Source: Propionimicrobium sp963511305 (GTDB lineage Bacteria; Actinomycetota; Actinomycetes; Propionibacteriales; Propionibacteriaceae). Taken from it: a DNA stretch of 10,394 nucleotides. The number at the start of each line of letters is the position of its first letter. The stretch's first letter is position 1. The notes under the pieces were generated by a model. That model was not told the DNA's origin. It was given only the letters and a program-made list of their open reading frames with translations, and did not search any database. Of this stretch, positions 1-10,339 are shown piece by piece. Made by a program: the position numbers and the translations under genes. Location: positions 1 to 10,394 of the forward strand of contig CAUPIJ010000040.1 of assembly GCA_963511305.1 (NCBI GenBank). Reading direction: 5' to 3'.

Positions 1-81
1 AACTATGTGAGGCACCACACCGCCCTCGCGCTCAATATATGTAAGGTACGCCGCTCGGTGGCCTGTTTACCGGCGATGTCT

Positions 82-87
82 TAAACT
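82..87 (+). promoter_or_regulatory. Predicted -10 element of a leaderless metG promoter
   Basis: The hexamer TAAACT fits the actinobacterial -10 pattern TANNNT and ends exactly 7 nt before the metG ATG, so transcription would start at or next to the start codon. No Shine-Dalgarno is visible in front of the ATG, which agrees with a leaderless mRNA. No convincing -35 lies 16-18 nt upstream. The surrounding octamer TTAAACTG recurs at the same distance from the aldo/keto reductase start. A leaderless message leaves no room for a T-box or other leader riboswitch. This is inferred from sequence only. Confidence 0.6.
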
Positions 88-94
88 GGTCTGC

Positions 95-1879
95 ATGTCA
101 CGTATTCTCGCTACTGCAGCCTGGCCGTATGCTAACGGCCCCCGTCACATCGGTCACGTATCTGGTTTCGGCGTCCCGTCTGATGTTTTTGCGCGCTTCA
201 TGCGAATGCGTGGCGAGGAGGTGCTTTTCGTTTCCGGCTCCGACGAGCACGGCACCGCGATTCAGGTCAAGGCCGACGCTGAGGGCATGACTGCCCAGCA
301 GACCGCCGATAAGTATCATCGTATTCTCGTTGATGACCTGTACTCTCTGGGCCTGTCCTACGACTTCTACACTCGCACCACAACCCAGAACCACACCAGC
401 GTGGTGCAGGAGATGTTCACCGCGCTGTACGAGAATGGGTACATCGTCAAGCAGTCTCAGATGGGCGCGTTCCAGGTTTCCACCGGGCGCACCCTGCCGG
501 ATCGTTATGTCGAGGGCACCTGCCCGTACTGCAAGTTTGAATATGCCCGTGGCGATCAGTGCGACAACTGCGGCCGCCAACTGGATCCGATTGAGCTTGT
601 CAACCCGCGTTCCAAGATCGACGGTTCGACGCCGGACTTCCACGAAACCACCCACTTCTTCCTCGATCTGCCGGCGCTGGCCGACGAGCTGATGAAGTGG
701 CTGGATACCAGAACCGACTGGCGTCCTAACGTGCTGAACTTCAGCTATAACTTCGCGCGTGAGATCAAGCCGCGCGCGATCACCCGAGACCTCGACTGGG
801 GCATCAAGATTCCGGTTGAGGGCTGGGAGAACGAGGACATGAAGCGCATCTATGTCTGGTTCGACGCGGTGATCGGTTACCTGTCTGCGGCCATCGAGTG
901 GGCGAACCGCATCGGTGAGCCAGAGCGCTGGCGTGACTGGTGGAACGACCCCGAGACCCAGATATTCATGTTCATGGGCAAGGACAACATCGTCTTCCAC
1001 TCGGTGATCTTCCCGTCGATGATCCTCGGCGCAAACGGCCAGGGCGCCGACGGTGGCAAGGTCTCCGATAAGCTCGGCAAGCTGAACCTGCCCACCGAGG
1101 TGGTCAGCTCGGAGTTCCTGACCATGAAGGGCTCCAAGGTCGACACCTCGCACGGCCACGTCATCTACGTTTCCGACTTCCTGCGCGACTTCGGCCCGGA
1201 CTCGCTGCGCTACTACATCGCGGTGGCCGGCCCCGAGCAGCGCGACACGGATTTCACCTGGGACGAGTTCGTGCGCCGCAACAACCAGGAGCTGGCCAAC
1301 GAGTGGGGCAACCTGGTTAACCGCTCGATCTCTATGGCGCACAAGAACAACGGCGGAATTCCCGAGCCTAAGCAGCTCGAACAGATCGACGAGCAACTGC
1401 TGGAGACCAGCCTGCGCGGCTTCGACATCGTTGGCGAACTGCTCGCCCAGTGCAAGTTCAAGCAGGCCATCACAGAGGCGATGCGCGTTGTCAGCGCTGC
1501 AAACGTCTACCTGTCGACCACCGAACCGTGGAAGCTGAAGGACAACACTGACCGACGCGACACCGTTTTGCACACCGCGCTGCAGGTTGTTTCTGACGCG
1601 AACACCATGCTGACGCCATTCCTGCCGCATTCGGCGCAGAAGATTTTCGAGATGCTTGGCGGCGAGGGCCAGTGGTCTTCGATGCCGGAAATCAAGGAGG
1701 TCAGCGAGCCGGGAGGCGAGCCGTACCCTGTGCTCACCGGAAACTACGCCGACGACCAGGCGGTCTGGGGTCGCCGAGAGATCAAGGCGGGCACCCCGCT
1801 GAGCAAACCGACGCCGCTGTTCGCCAAGCTGGACACCAAACTGGGCGAGACCGGCCCGGAGTGGGCGCCAATCAACTAA
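95..1879 (+). CDS. metG: Methionyl-tRNA synthetase (MetRS)
   Basis: Cytoplasmic class I aminoacyl-tRNA synthetase that charges tRNA-Met, including the initiator, using ATP. The 594-residue protein has the HIGH motif at residues 18-21 in the typical context WPYANGPRHIGH. A zinc-binding insertion carries C143-x2-C146 and C156-x2-C159. The catalytic domain includes the block FMGKDNIVFHSVIFPSMILG, and the anticodon-binding helical domain follows FTWDEFVRRNNQELANEWGNLVNRS. The C-terminal EMAP-like tRNA-binding domain of longer MetRSs (E. coli, about 677 residues) is absent, as is usual in actinobacteria. The KMSKS loop is strongly degenerate: KVDTS at 348-352, followed by HG where family members usually have RG or RN. 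The start is the ATG 7 nt after a -10-like hexamer. The gene appears to be transcribed alone; a weak hairpin follows it. Identification is near certain; the KMSKS variation is the only oddity. Confidence 0.98.
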   Translation: MSRILATAAWPYANGPRHIGHVSGFGVPSDVFARFMRMRGEEVLFVSGSDEHGTAIQVKADAEGMTAQQTADKYHRILVDDLYSLGLSYDFYTRTTTQNHTSVVQEMFTALYENGYIVKQSQMGAFQVSTGRTLPDRYVEGTCPYCKFEYARGDQCDNCGRQLDPIELVNPRSKIDGSTPDFHETTHFFLDLPALADELMKWLDTRTDWRPNVLNFSYNFAREIKPRAITRDLDWGIKIPVEGWENEDMKRIYVWFDAVIGYLSAAIEWANRIGEPERWRDWWNDPETQIFMFMGKDNIVFHSVIFPSMILGANGQGADGGKVSDKLGKLNLPTEVVSSEFLTMKGSKVDTSHGHVIYVSDFLRDFGPDSLRYYIAVAGPEQRDTDFTWDEFVRRNNQELANEWGNLVNRSISMAHKNNGGIPEPKQLEQIDEQLLETSLRGFDIVGELLAQCKFKQAITEAMRVVSAANVYLSTTEPWKLKDNTDRRDTVLHTALQVVSDANTMLTPFLPHSAQKIFEMLGGEGQWSSMPEIKEVSEPGGEPYPVLTGNYADDQAVWGRREIKAGTPLSKPTPLFAKLDTKLGETGPEWAPIN

Positions 1880-1895
1880 AACGATTTGTCGCGCT

Positions 1896-1932
1896 GGCGA
1901 GATTGCCATCTTTCCAGGGAGCTAATCTCGTT
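1896..1932 (+). terminator. Possible hairpin terminator after metG
   Basis: CGAGATT (1898-1904) is the exact reverse complement of AATCTCG (1924-1930). Two flanking G-T wobble pairs can extend the stem to 9 bp around a 19-nt loop. It lies 16 nt after the metG stop and is followed only by a short T-poor stretch, so it is a weak intrinsic terminator at best. It could instead be an operator for the next gene, whose -10 lies 18 nt downstream of the stem. Confidence 0.3.
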
Positions 1933-1949
1933 TGCTGATCTTCGGATAT

Positions 1950-1955
1950 TAGGTT
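1950..1955 (+). promoter_or_regulatory. Predicted -10 element of a leaderless FUSC-gene promoter
   Basis: TAGGTT matches TANNNT and ends 6 nt before the GTG start at 1962, the arrangement expected for a leaderless transcript. There is no Shine-Dalgarno at a usable distance from the GTG. The -35 region is not recognisable. The match to the -10 consensus is weaker than at metG or the aldo/keto reductase. Confidence 0.45.
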
Positions 1956-1961
1956 GGAACC

Positions 1962-3347
1962 GTGAAGTTTCCGGATTTGCATGTCTTCTTGCGTTATCGG
2001 GTGCGCAAAATCTGGCCGGGTATGCCAAGTACCTGGGCTGGGTTGCGCCGCTCGATAGCAGATGCTGCTGTCGACGTCGCCCGCCTGACCACGGGCAGCG
2101 TGCTCGCTTACATTTTGACGGTTCGGCTGCTGCCGCCACCGGTCGACCTGACGGGCGCTTTGACCGCCGTGTTGGTGATCCAGGCGAGCCTGCGCGGCAC
2201 CTTCAAGATGGGTCTGGTTCGGGTAGGTGCGGTGCTGACGGGAATCCTGACCGCGCTTTCCGTGGCCACTTTCGTCGGTCTGCAATGGTGGTCGCTGGCG
2301 CTCGTGGTTTTCGTTTCGCTGATGCTGGCTAGAGTCCTGCGGCTGGGCGATCAGTCGCTAGAGACCGCGATCAGCGCGATGCTTATTCTTGGGACGACGG
2401 CTGACACCGACGCTACCGCCTATATACGGTTCGCAAATACGCTGATCGGCACGGCGGTCGGTGTTCTGCTGCCGGTAATCTGGCCCCGCCGCGTCCGCAT
2501 AACGGACTTAACCAACGAGCTGGAGGTGGTTGGCGACCGACTATCGCAGACCATGCGGTCGGCGGCGAGCAGGCTGCGGCTGCATCCGGTGAACCGGACG
2601 GCGGCGCAAAACTGGGTGAATGCAGGCCGCCAGATCTCGCCCATCGTGGCCGACGCCCGCACCAGGCTGGACGAGGCCGCGGACGTCACCAGGTTCAACA
2701 CTCTGCAGGTTTATCAGGCGGACGTGATTCCGCTGTTTCGTTACGGCCTGGATTCTCTAGAGCGGGCGAACATCATCGCCCTGCAGGTCTGGCGCGGTAT
2801 GGAGGAGAAGGCGCCGAAGAATCCAACGCCCGACGACGGCTACGGCGATGATGTGAGGCAGATCTTTTCGGATGTCCTGGACGCCACCGCCGATGTGGTG
2901 GACGACTTCGTTCACTTGATGAAGGCTGGGGCGAGGGGCAAGACCGCGGAGGCCGAGAACAAGCTGCGGTTGTCGCTGGAGCAGGCTCGAGCGACTCACC
3001 AGGAGCTGCTCGGCGCGATGATGGTCGATTCGCAACAGACTGCCCTGTGGACCCTGCGCGGTTCCATCCTGGGTAGCATCGAGCGGGTGCTGACCGAGCT
3101 TGATCTGGACCGCTTTATCGGTGTTCGCGACCGCTGGCAGGCGTCCCAGCTGGGTCGCGCGCTGCCGGAGGGAAACATTGGCCCTAGGCTGCGTAGCCCA
3201 CGGGCGGTGCTGGCCCAGCGGAGGCTGAGCAGGAGGTCTGCGAGCGCGAGGATCGAGCATCCCGAGGGCAGCCACGAGGTGAGTCATGACGACACGACCG
3301 TTGTGATGAACGTCGAGGATGTGGACGGAGAAGAAGCGGGAAGCTAA
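1962..3347 (+). CDS. FUSC/aromatic acid exporter (ArAE)-like membrane protein
   Basis: A 461-residue inner-membrane protein. After a basic N-terminus, about six hydrophobic segments follow at roughly residues 42-58, 63-76, 85-106, 110-124, 135-146 and 157-174, ending in the positively charged WPRRVRI. The rest (about 180-461) is soluble and largely helical, with a charged, Arg-rich region near 400-435 and an acidic C-terminus. Membrane half plus cytoplasmic helical half is the plan of the FUSC / aromatic acid exporter family (relatives of p-hydroxybenzoate efflux protein AaeB and of plant ALMT channels). Substrate and direction of transport cannot be told from sequence. The GTG start is supported by a -10-like hexamer 6 nt upstream; an in-frame ATG at residue 21 is the alternative but would shorten only the basic N-terminus. 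It sits between metG and an aldo/keto reductase with its own apparent promoter. Family assignment is fairly sure, function is not. Confidence 0.82.
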   Translation: MKFPDLHVFLRYRVRKIWPGMPSTWAGLRRSIADAAVDVARLTTGSVLAYILTVRLLPPPVDLTGALTAVLVIQASLRGTFKMGLVRVGAVLTGILTALSVATFVGLQWWSLALVVFVSLMLARVLRLGDQSLETAISAMLILGTTADTDATAYIRFANTLIGTAVGVLLPVIWPRRVRITDLTNELEVVGDRLSQTMRSAASRLRLHPVNRTAAQNWVNAGRQISPIVADARTRLDEAADVTRFNTLQVYQADVIPLFRYGLDSLERANIIALQVWRGMEEKAPKNPTPDDGYGDDVRQIFSDVLDATADVVDDFVHLMKAGARGKTAEAENKLRLSLEQARATHQELLGAMMVDSQQTALWTLRGSILGSIERVLTELDLDRFIGVRDRWQASQLGRALPEGNIGPRLRSPRAVLAQRRLSRRSASARIEHPEGSHEVSHDDTTVVMNVEDVDGEEAGS

Positions 3348-3380
3348 ACCGTTACTCGTTCGGGTTCGAACCGTCGGTTT
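3346..3380 (+). terminator. Possible bulged hairpin terminator after the FUSC gene
   Basis: AAACCG (3346-3351, overlapping the stop codon) pairs with CGGTTT (3375-3380). Inside it GTTCG (3358-3362) pairs with CGAAC (3367-3371) around a GGTT loop, giving a two-tier hairpin. No T-run follows, so termination efficiency is doubtful. The central 10-bp palindrome GGTTCGAACC (3363-3372) could also be a protein-binding site. Confidence 0.35.
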
Positions 3381-3432
3381 GGGTGGCTGCTGACAGTACG
3401 TGAGAAACTTTCTTAGCGCGTCACCAGTTAGT

Positions 3433-3438
3433 TAAACT
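3433..3438 (+). promoter_or_regulatory. Predicted -10 element of a leaderless aldo/keto reductase-ilvA promoter
   Basis: TAAACT ends exactly 7 nt before the GTG start at 3446. The octamer TTAAACTG (3432-3439) is identical in sequence and in distance from the start codon to the one before metG. No Shine-Dalgarno precedes the GTG. The AT-rich stretch TTTCTTA about 17-18 nt upstream occupies the -35 position but does not match TTGACA. Confidence 0.6.
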
Positions 3439-3445
3439 GTGATGC

Positions 3446-4240
3446 GTGAAGATTCCTCAGCTTGGTTTTGGTACGTTCAAGATTTCACCCGAAGACGCGT
3501 ACGATGCAGTTCGTGACGCGCTAGATGTGGGCTATCGCCACATCGACACGGCCCAGATGTATGGCAATGAGGCCGAAGTCGGGCAGGCGATCGCCGACAG
3601 CGGCATCGATCGTAGTGAGATTTTCTTGACCACGAAACTCGACAACACCAACCACGAGCCGCAGGCTGCGCGTGATTCTTTCGTCGAAAGCCTCAAGAAG
3701 CTGCAGGTAGATTACGTAGACCTGTTCCTGATTCACTGGCCGCTGGCCAAGACCACCGACTACGTGGCGACGTGGCGCACTCTCATCGAATTCCACGATG
3801 ATTCCCGCGCCAAGCACATTGGCGTCTCTAACTTCCAGCCAGAGCATCTGCAGGCGATTATTAGCCAGACGGGCATGTCGCCTGCCGTCAACCAGATCGA
3901 GCTGCACCCATATCTGCAGCAGCGCGACCTGGTTGCTTTCCACGATGAGCACGGCATCGTCACCGAGTCGTGGTCGCCGCTGGCTCGCGGCCAGCTACTA
4001 GGCGACCCGGTGCTGGCAGAGGTCGCTGAACAGACCGGCAAGACCAGCGCCCAGGTGGTCGTCCGCTGGCACCTGCAGAAGGGCTACATCGTCTTCCCTA
4101 AGACAGTTCATCGTGACCGCATGGTCGAGAACTTCGAGGTAAACGACTTCGAGCTCACCGATGAGCAGATGAATCAGATTGACACGCTGGAACGCAACGG
4201 CCGTGTCGGCTCCCACCCGGATGATATGGAACTTAAGTGA
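3446..4240 (+). CDS. Aldo/keto reductase, DkgA/DkgB-like
   Basis: A 264-residue cytoplasmic NAD(P)H-dependent carbonyl reductase of the AKR superfamily ((beta/alpha)8 barrel), closest in pattern to the 2,5-diketo-D-gluconate reductase group. The catalytic tetrad is complete: D34 in GYRHIDTAQMYGNE, Y39, K64 in FLTTKLDN and H97 in DLFLIHWP. Cofactor-binding segments WSPLARG and the C-terminal FPKTVHRDRMVENFEV are present. The protein starts directly at KIPQLGFGTF. Typical members have about 12-15 extra residues forming an N-terminal beta-hairpin cap; here an in-frame TGA lies two codons upstream of the GTG, so no longer start is possible. The stop overlaps the ilvA start by 4 nt, implying one transcript and translational coupling. 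The true substrate is unknown; the shared operon suggests a carbonyl compound connected with threonine or 2-oxobutyrate metabolism, but general aldehyde detoxification fits as well. Confidence 0.93.
   Translation: MKIPQLGFGTFKISPEDAYDAVRDALDVGYRHIDTAQMYGNEAEVGQAIADSGIDRSEIFLTTKLDNTNHEPQAARDSFVESLKKLQVDYVDLFLIHWPLAKTTDYVATWRTLIEFHDDSRAKHIGVSNFQPEHLQAIISQTGMSPAVNQIELHPYLQQRDLVAFHDEHGIVTESWSPLARGQLLGDPVLAEVAEQTGKTSAQVVVRWHLQKGYIVFPKTVHRDRMVENFEVNDFELTDEQMNQIDTLERNGRVGSHPDDMELK
4237..4240 (+). promoter_or_regulatory. GTGA stop/start overlap coupling the aldo/keto reductase and ilvA
   Basis: GTG (4237-4239) starts ilvA and TGA (4238-4240) ends the aldo/keto reductase. This 4-nt overlap supports termination-reinitiation and a fixed ratio of the two proteins. 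The same GTGA arrangement recurs at the nifJ/DHOD-like junction. Confidence 0.8.
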
Positions 4241-5490
4241 AAAATAATCTCGACGCTGCTGCCGTGGACGAGGCCGCAGCCAGGCTTGAAGAAGTCATAA
4301 AACACACCCCGCTGGAATACAACGCCAGGCTCAGCGAGATGACCGGGGCGAATGTCTACCTGAAGCGCGAGGATTTGCAGCCTGTGCGCTCCTACAAGCT
4401 CCGTGGTGCGTACAACACGATCAGCCAACTAAGCGAAGAGGAGCGCGCCAAGGGCGTGATCTGTGCGTCCGCGGGCAACCACGGTCAGGGCGTGGCGTTC
4501 TCTTGCGCGCAACTGGGCGTCAAGGGACGGGTTTTCTGTCCGACGACGACCCCAAGGCAGAAGCGCGACCGCATGAACAAGATCGGTGGCGAATGGATCG
4601 AACTGGTCTTTGTTGGCAATTCCTACGACGAGGCTGCAGCGGCGGCCGCTGAGGAGGCCGAACGAACCGGCGCGGTTCAGGTACACGCTTTCGACTCGCC
4701 GGCCACCATCGCAGGCCAGGGGACCGTGGCCCGCGAGATCGTCGAGCAGTTCGACGGCAAGGCTCCTGACGTGCTGCTGGTTCCGGTCGGTGGTGGCGGC
4801 CTGCTTTCCGGCTGCCTCACCTGGATGCGCACTCGCTTCCCGCAGACCCGCGTCATCGGCGTCGAGCCAAGCGGTGCGGCGAGCATGCAGGCCGCGCTCT
4901 GGGCTGGTCATCCCGTCCGGTTGGATTCCATCGACACGTTCGCCGACGGCGTGGCCGTCGCGAAGGCCGGCGTTAACACGCTGAGCATCATCCAGCGCAT
5001 GGGCTGCGAGTGGGCGACGGTCAAAGAGGGACAGATCTGCTCCGAGATGCTCGAGATGTACCAGGTGGACGGCGTCATCGCGGAGCCGGCAGGCGCTTTG
5101 GCCTCCGCCGCGCTGCGCGCCCAGGTCAAGGTTGAGCCCGGTCAGACGGTGGTCGCGGTCGTCTCTGGCGGCAACAACGACGTCTCGCGCTACGCCGAGG
5201 TGCTGGAACGCTCGCTGGTCTTTGAGAACCGCAAGCACTACTTCCTGGTTACGTTCCCGCAGGAGCCCGGCGCTCTGCGCAGATTCCTGAAGGACGTGCT
5301 CGGCCCCGACGACGACATCACGCTGTTCGAATACACCAAGCGCAATAACCGCGAGACCGGGCCCGCGTTGGTGGGCATCGAGCTCGGCGATCCTGCCACC
5401 TGGCCCGATTTGATGGATCGGGTCAGCAAGTCGAGCATTCCCGCCGAACCGCTAGATCCCGAAAGCCCGGCATATCGTTTCCTGATCTAG
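4237..5490 (+). CDS. ilvA: Threonine dehydratase (threonine ammonia-lyase), short form with one C-terminal ACT-like domain
   Basis: A 417-residue PLP enzyme that deaminates L-threonine to 2-oxobutyrate and ammonia, normally the first committed step to isoleucine. The PLP lysine is K54 in SYKLRGAYN. ASAGNHGQG and the phosphate-binding glycine loop PVGGGGLLSG (about 183-192) follow, then SGGNND. Residues from about 332 form one ACT-like regulatory domain beginning RKHYFLVTFPQEPGALRRFL and ending AYRFLI. This matches the biosynthetic short form common in actinobacteria and Firmicutes (one regulatory domain), not the roughly 510-residue E. coli IlvA with two, nor the roughly 330-residue catabolic TdcB with none. 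Feedback control by isoleucine is expected from the domain but not proven here. The GTG start lies inside the GTGA overlap with the aldo/keto reductase; the only SD-like sequence is a weak TATGGA, so coupling to upstream translation is likely. Confidence 0.96.
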   Translation: MKNNLDAAAVDEAAARLEEVIKHTPLEYNARLSEMTGANVYLKREDLQPVRSYKLRGAYNTISQLSEEERAKGVICASAGNHGQGVAFSCAQLGVKGRVFCPTTTPRQKRDRMNKIGGEWIELVFVGNSYDEAAAAAAEEAERTGAVQVHAFDSPATIAGQGTVAREIVEQFDGKAPDVLLVPVGGGGLLSGCLTWMRTRFPQTRVIGVEPSGAASMQAALWAGHPVRLDSIDTFADGVAVAKAGVNTLSIIQRMGCEWATVKEGQICSEMLEMYQVDGVIAEPAGALASAALRAQVKVEPGQTVVAVVSGGNNDVSRYAEVLERSLVFENRKHYFLVTFPQEPGALRRFLKDVLGPDDDITLFEYTKRNNRETGPALVGIELGDPATWPDLMDRVSKSSIPAEPLDPESPAYRFLI

Positions 5491-5503
5491 CTGTTGTTGA
5501 TTC

Positions 5504-5526
5504 GCCGCCATTTGACCGATGGTGGT
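5504..5526 (+). terminator. Possible hairpin terminator after ilvA
   Basis: GCCGCCAT (5504-5511) pairs with ATGGTGGT (5519-5526), an 8-bp stem with two G-T wobbles and a 7-nt loop, 14 nt after the ilvA stop. Only TGTATGG follows, not a T-run, so it would be a weak or partial terminator and could allow some read-through into nifJ. Confidence 0.33.
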
Positions 5527-5533
5527 TGTATGG

Positions 5534-5553
5534 ATGTTTAGTGCGCTAAACAT
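5534..5553 (+). promoter_or_regulatory. 20-bp inverted repeat over the nifJ -10 region, candidate operator
   Basis: ATGTTTAG (5534-5541) and CTAAACAT (5546-5553) are perfect 8-bp inverted repeats separated by TGCG. The right arm contains the presumed -10 hexamer of nifJ, so a bound regulator would block RNA polymerase. The geometry suits a dimeric helix-turn-helix repressor. The motif is not the Rex, LexA or FNR consensus, and I cannot name the regulator. A chance perfect 8+8 repeat at this exact place is unlikely but possible. Confidence 0.5.
5547..5552 (+). promoter_or_regulatory. Predicted -10 element of nifJ
   Basis: TAAACA resembles the TAAACT boxes before metG and the aldo/keto reductase. 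It ends 7 nt before an in-frame TTG (5560) and 16 nt before the in-frame ATG (5569). Transcription from it would start near 5559-5560, just removing the SD-like GAGAGG from the mRNA. Its last base departs from TANNNT. Confidence 0.4.
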
Positions 5554-5559
5554 GAGAGG
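5554..5559 (+). promoter_or_regulatory. SD-like sequence that favours the ATG start of nifJ
   Basis: GAGAGG lies 9 nt before ATG 5569, a good Shine-Dalgarno spacing, but directly abuts TTG 5560, where it could not work. It is therefore the main argument for ATG 5569. It only counts if transcripts begin upstream of it. Confidence 0.4.
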
Positions 5560-5568
5560 TTGACAGAA

Positions 5569-9305
<3,737 letters not shown>

Positions 9306-9309
<4 letters not shown>

Positions 9310-10298
9310 ACGTTGACATCTCGACGAGATATCTAGGCATGGAGCTGTCCAGCCCGGTCGTCGCGTCCTGCAGCCCGCTGACTGACGAGCTTGAGACCTT
9401 GGAGAAGCTGGCTGATAGCGGCGCTGGCGCGGTTGTGCTGCCCAGCCTATTCGAGGAGGAGGTCGAGGCCGAGGAATTAGAGGCCATGGACTGGTTGGCG
9501 ATTGGCGAGGAGCAGGCGGAGTTTTCGCTGCTGGCTCCCGAGATCGATCTGAACATGATCGGCCCTGGCCGTCACGTTCAGCTGGTCAAGGACGCTAAGA
9601 ACCATCTTGAGATTCCGGTTATCGCCAGCGTCAACGGCTATCGGCCCGGCGGCTGGTCCACCTATGCTGCGCAGCTGGCGGAAGCCGGCGCGGACGCCAT
9701 CGAACTTAATCTCTACTCAGTCAACACTGACCCCGAAGAGACCGCCGACCAGGTTGAGGCTCGCTATCTGGAGGTCATCGAGACGGTCACCGAGACCGTT
9801 TCCGTTCCGGTGACGCTCAAGCTCAGCCAACACTTCACCTCGCTCAGCAATTTCGCCCGCAGGGCGGTCGACGCCGGAGCTTGCGGTCTGGTGCTGTTCA
9901 ACAGGTTCTACGGCGCAGAGATCGACCTGGAAGACATGTCTATCGTCAGCAAGCGCAGGCTCTCCACCTCCGACGAGCTGCGTTTCCCGCTGCGCTGGAT
10001 CGGTATTTTGCGTAGTCAGAACCCGGGCGTCTCGCTGGCTGCCACGTCCGGAGTCCACACCCCAGGCGACGTGTTGAAGGCCATCGCTGCCGGCGCGGAC
10101 GTGGCCTGCACGACCTCGGCGGTGCTGGAGAACGGCCCGGAATACATCAGCGAACTGCTGGATGGCGTGATCAACTGGCTGGTCGAAAACGAATACGATT
10201 CGGTGCGCCAGCTCTGTGGCTCGATGAGCGCAGGAAACGCGCCCGACCCCAGCAACTACGAGCGCGCCCACTACATGAGCGTGCTGACCTCTAGGTAA
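9306..10298 (+). CDS. Dihydroorotate dehydrogenase-like flavoprotein paired with PFOR
   Basis: A 330-residue predicted cytoplasmic FMN-binding TIM-barrel protein of the DHOD superfamily, but of the divergent group often found next to nifJ rather than true PyrD. It opens with the DHOD-type strand YLGMELSSPVVASCSPLT. The active-site loop is ELNLYSVNTDP: N135 and N140 match the two orotate-contacting asparagines of class 1 DHOD, and S138 falls where class 1A has its catalytic Cys and class 2 its Ser. K172 (LKLS) matches the FMN-contacting lysine. LVLFNRFYGAEID and the phosphate-loop region ATSGVHTPGDVLKAIAAGADVA follow. The Lys/Asn-containing substrate segment of real DHODs near the N-terminus is replaced by an acidic stretch (FEEEVEAEELEAMDW). 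GTG 9306 overlaps the nifJ stop (GTGA) behind a strong SD, so it is coupled to PFOR. FMN binding is likely; the reaction is unknown, and a redox role with PFOR or ferredoxin is inference. Confidence 0.9.
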
Positions 10299-10304
10299 TA
10301 ACGT

Positions 10305-10339
10305 GCCGCGCCGTTTTGGGGGCGGCCGGTTTTATTTTT
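10305..10339 (+). terminator. Rho-independent terminator of the nifJ operon
   Basis: GCCGC (10305-10309) pairs with GCGGC (10322-10326), with further C-G pairs inside after one G-G mismatch, around a T-rich loop. After CGG comes TTTTATTTTT (10330-10339). GC stem plus T-tract, 6 nt after the stop codon, is a classical intrinsic terminator and the clearest one in the window. A second T-run lies at 10344-10350. Confidence 0.7.

Noticed and set aside
1..94. Possible divergent minus-strand gene (such as rsmI) starting in the first bases
   Set aside because: Only about 15 bases of a minus-strand frame after a GTG are present, too few to support a gene. The TATATT on the minus strand could be its promoter but cannot be tested here.
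1..94. T-box or SAM riboswitch upstream of metG
   Set aside because: The region is short, lacks the T-box core sequence and a terminator/antiterminator pair, and the predicted promoter leaves no leader RNA.
98..1909. Long open frame on the minus strand opposite metG (about 600 codons)
   Set aside because: It mirrors metG, whose protein has clear MetRS motifs. The antisense translation is Arg/Val/Leu-rich with no recognisable domain; long antisense frames are expected in GC-rich DNA.
3361..3375. GGGTTCGAACCG resembles a tRNA T-arm (B box)
   Set aside because: No acceptor stem, D-arm or anticodon arm can be built around it; the bases upstream belong to the FUSC gene. It is better explained as a palindrome in a post-gene hairpin.
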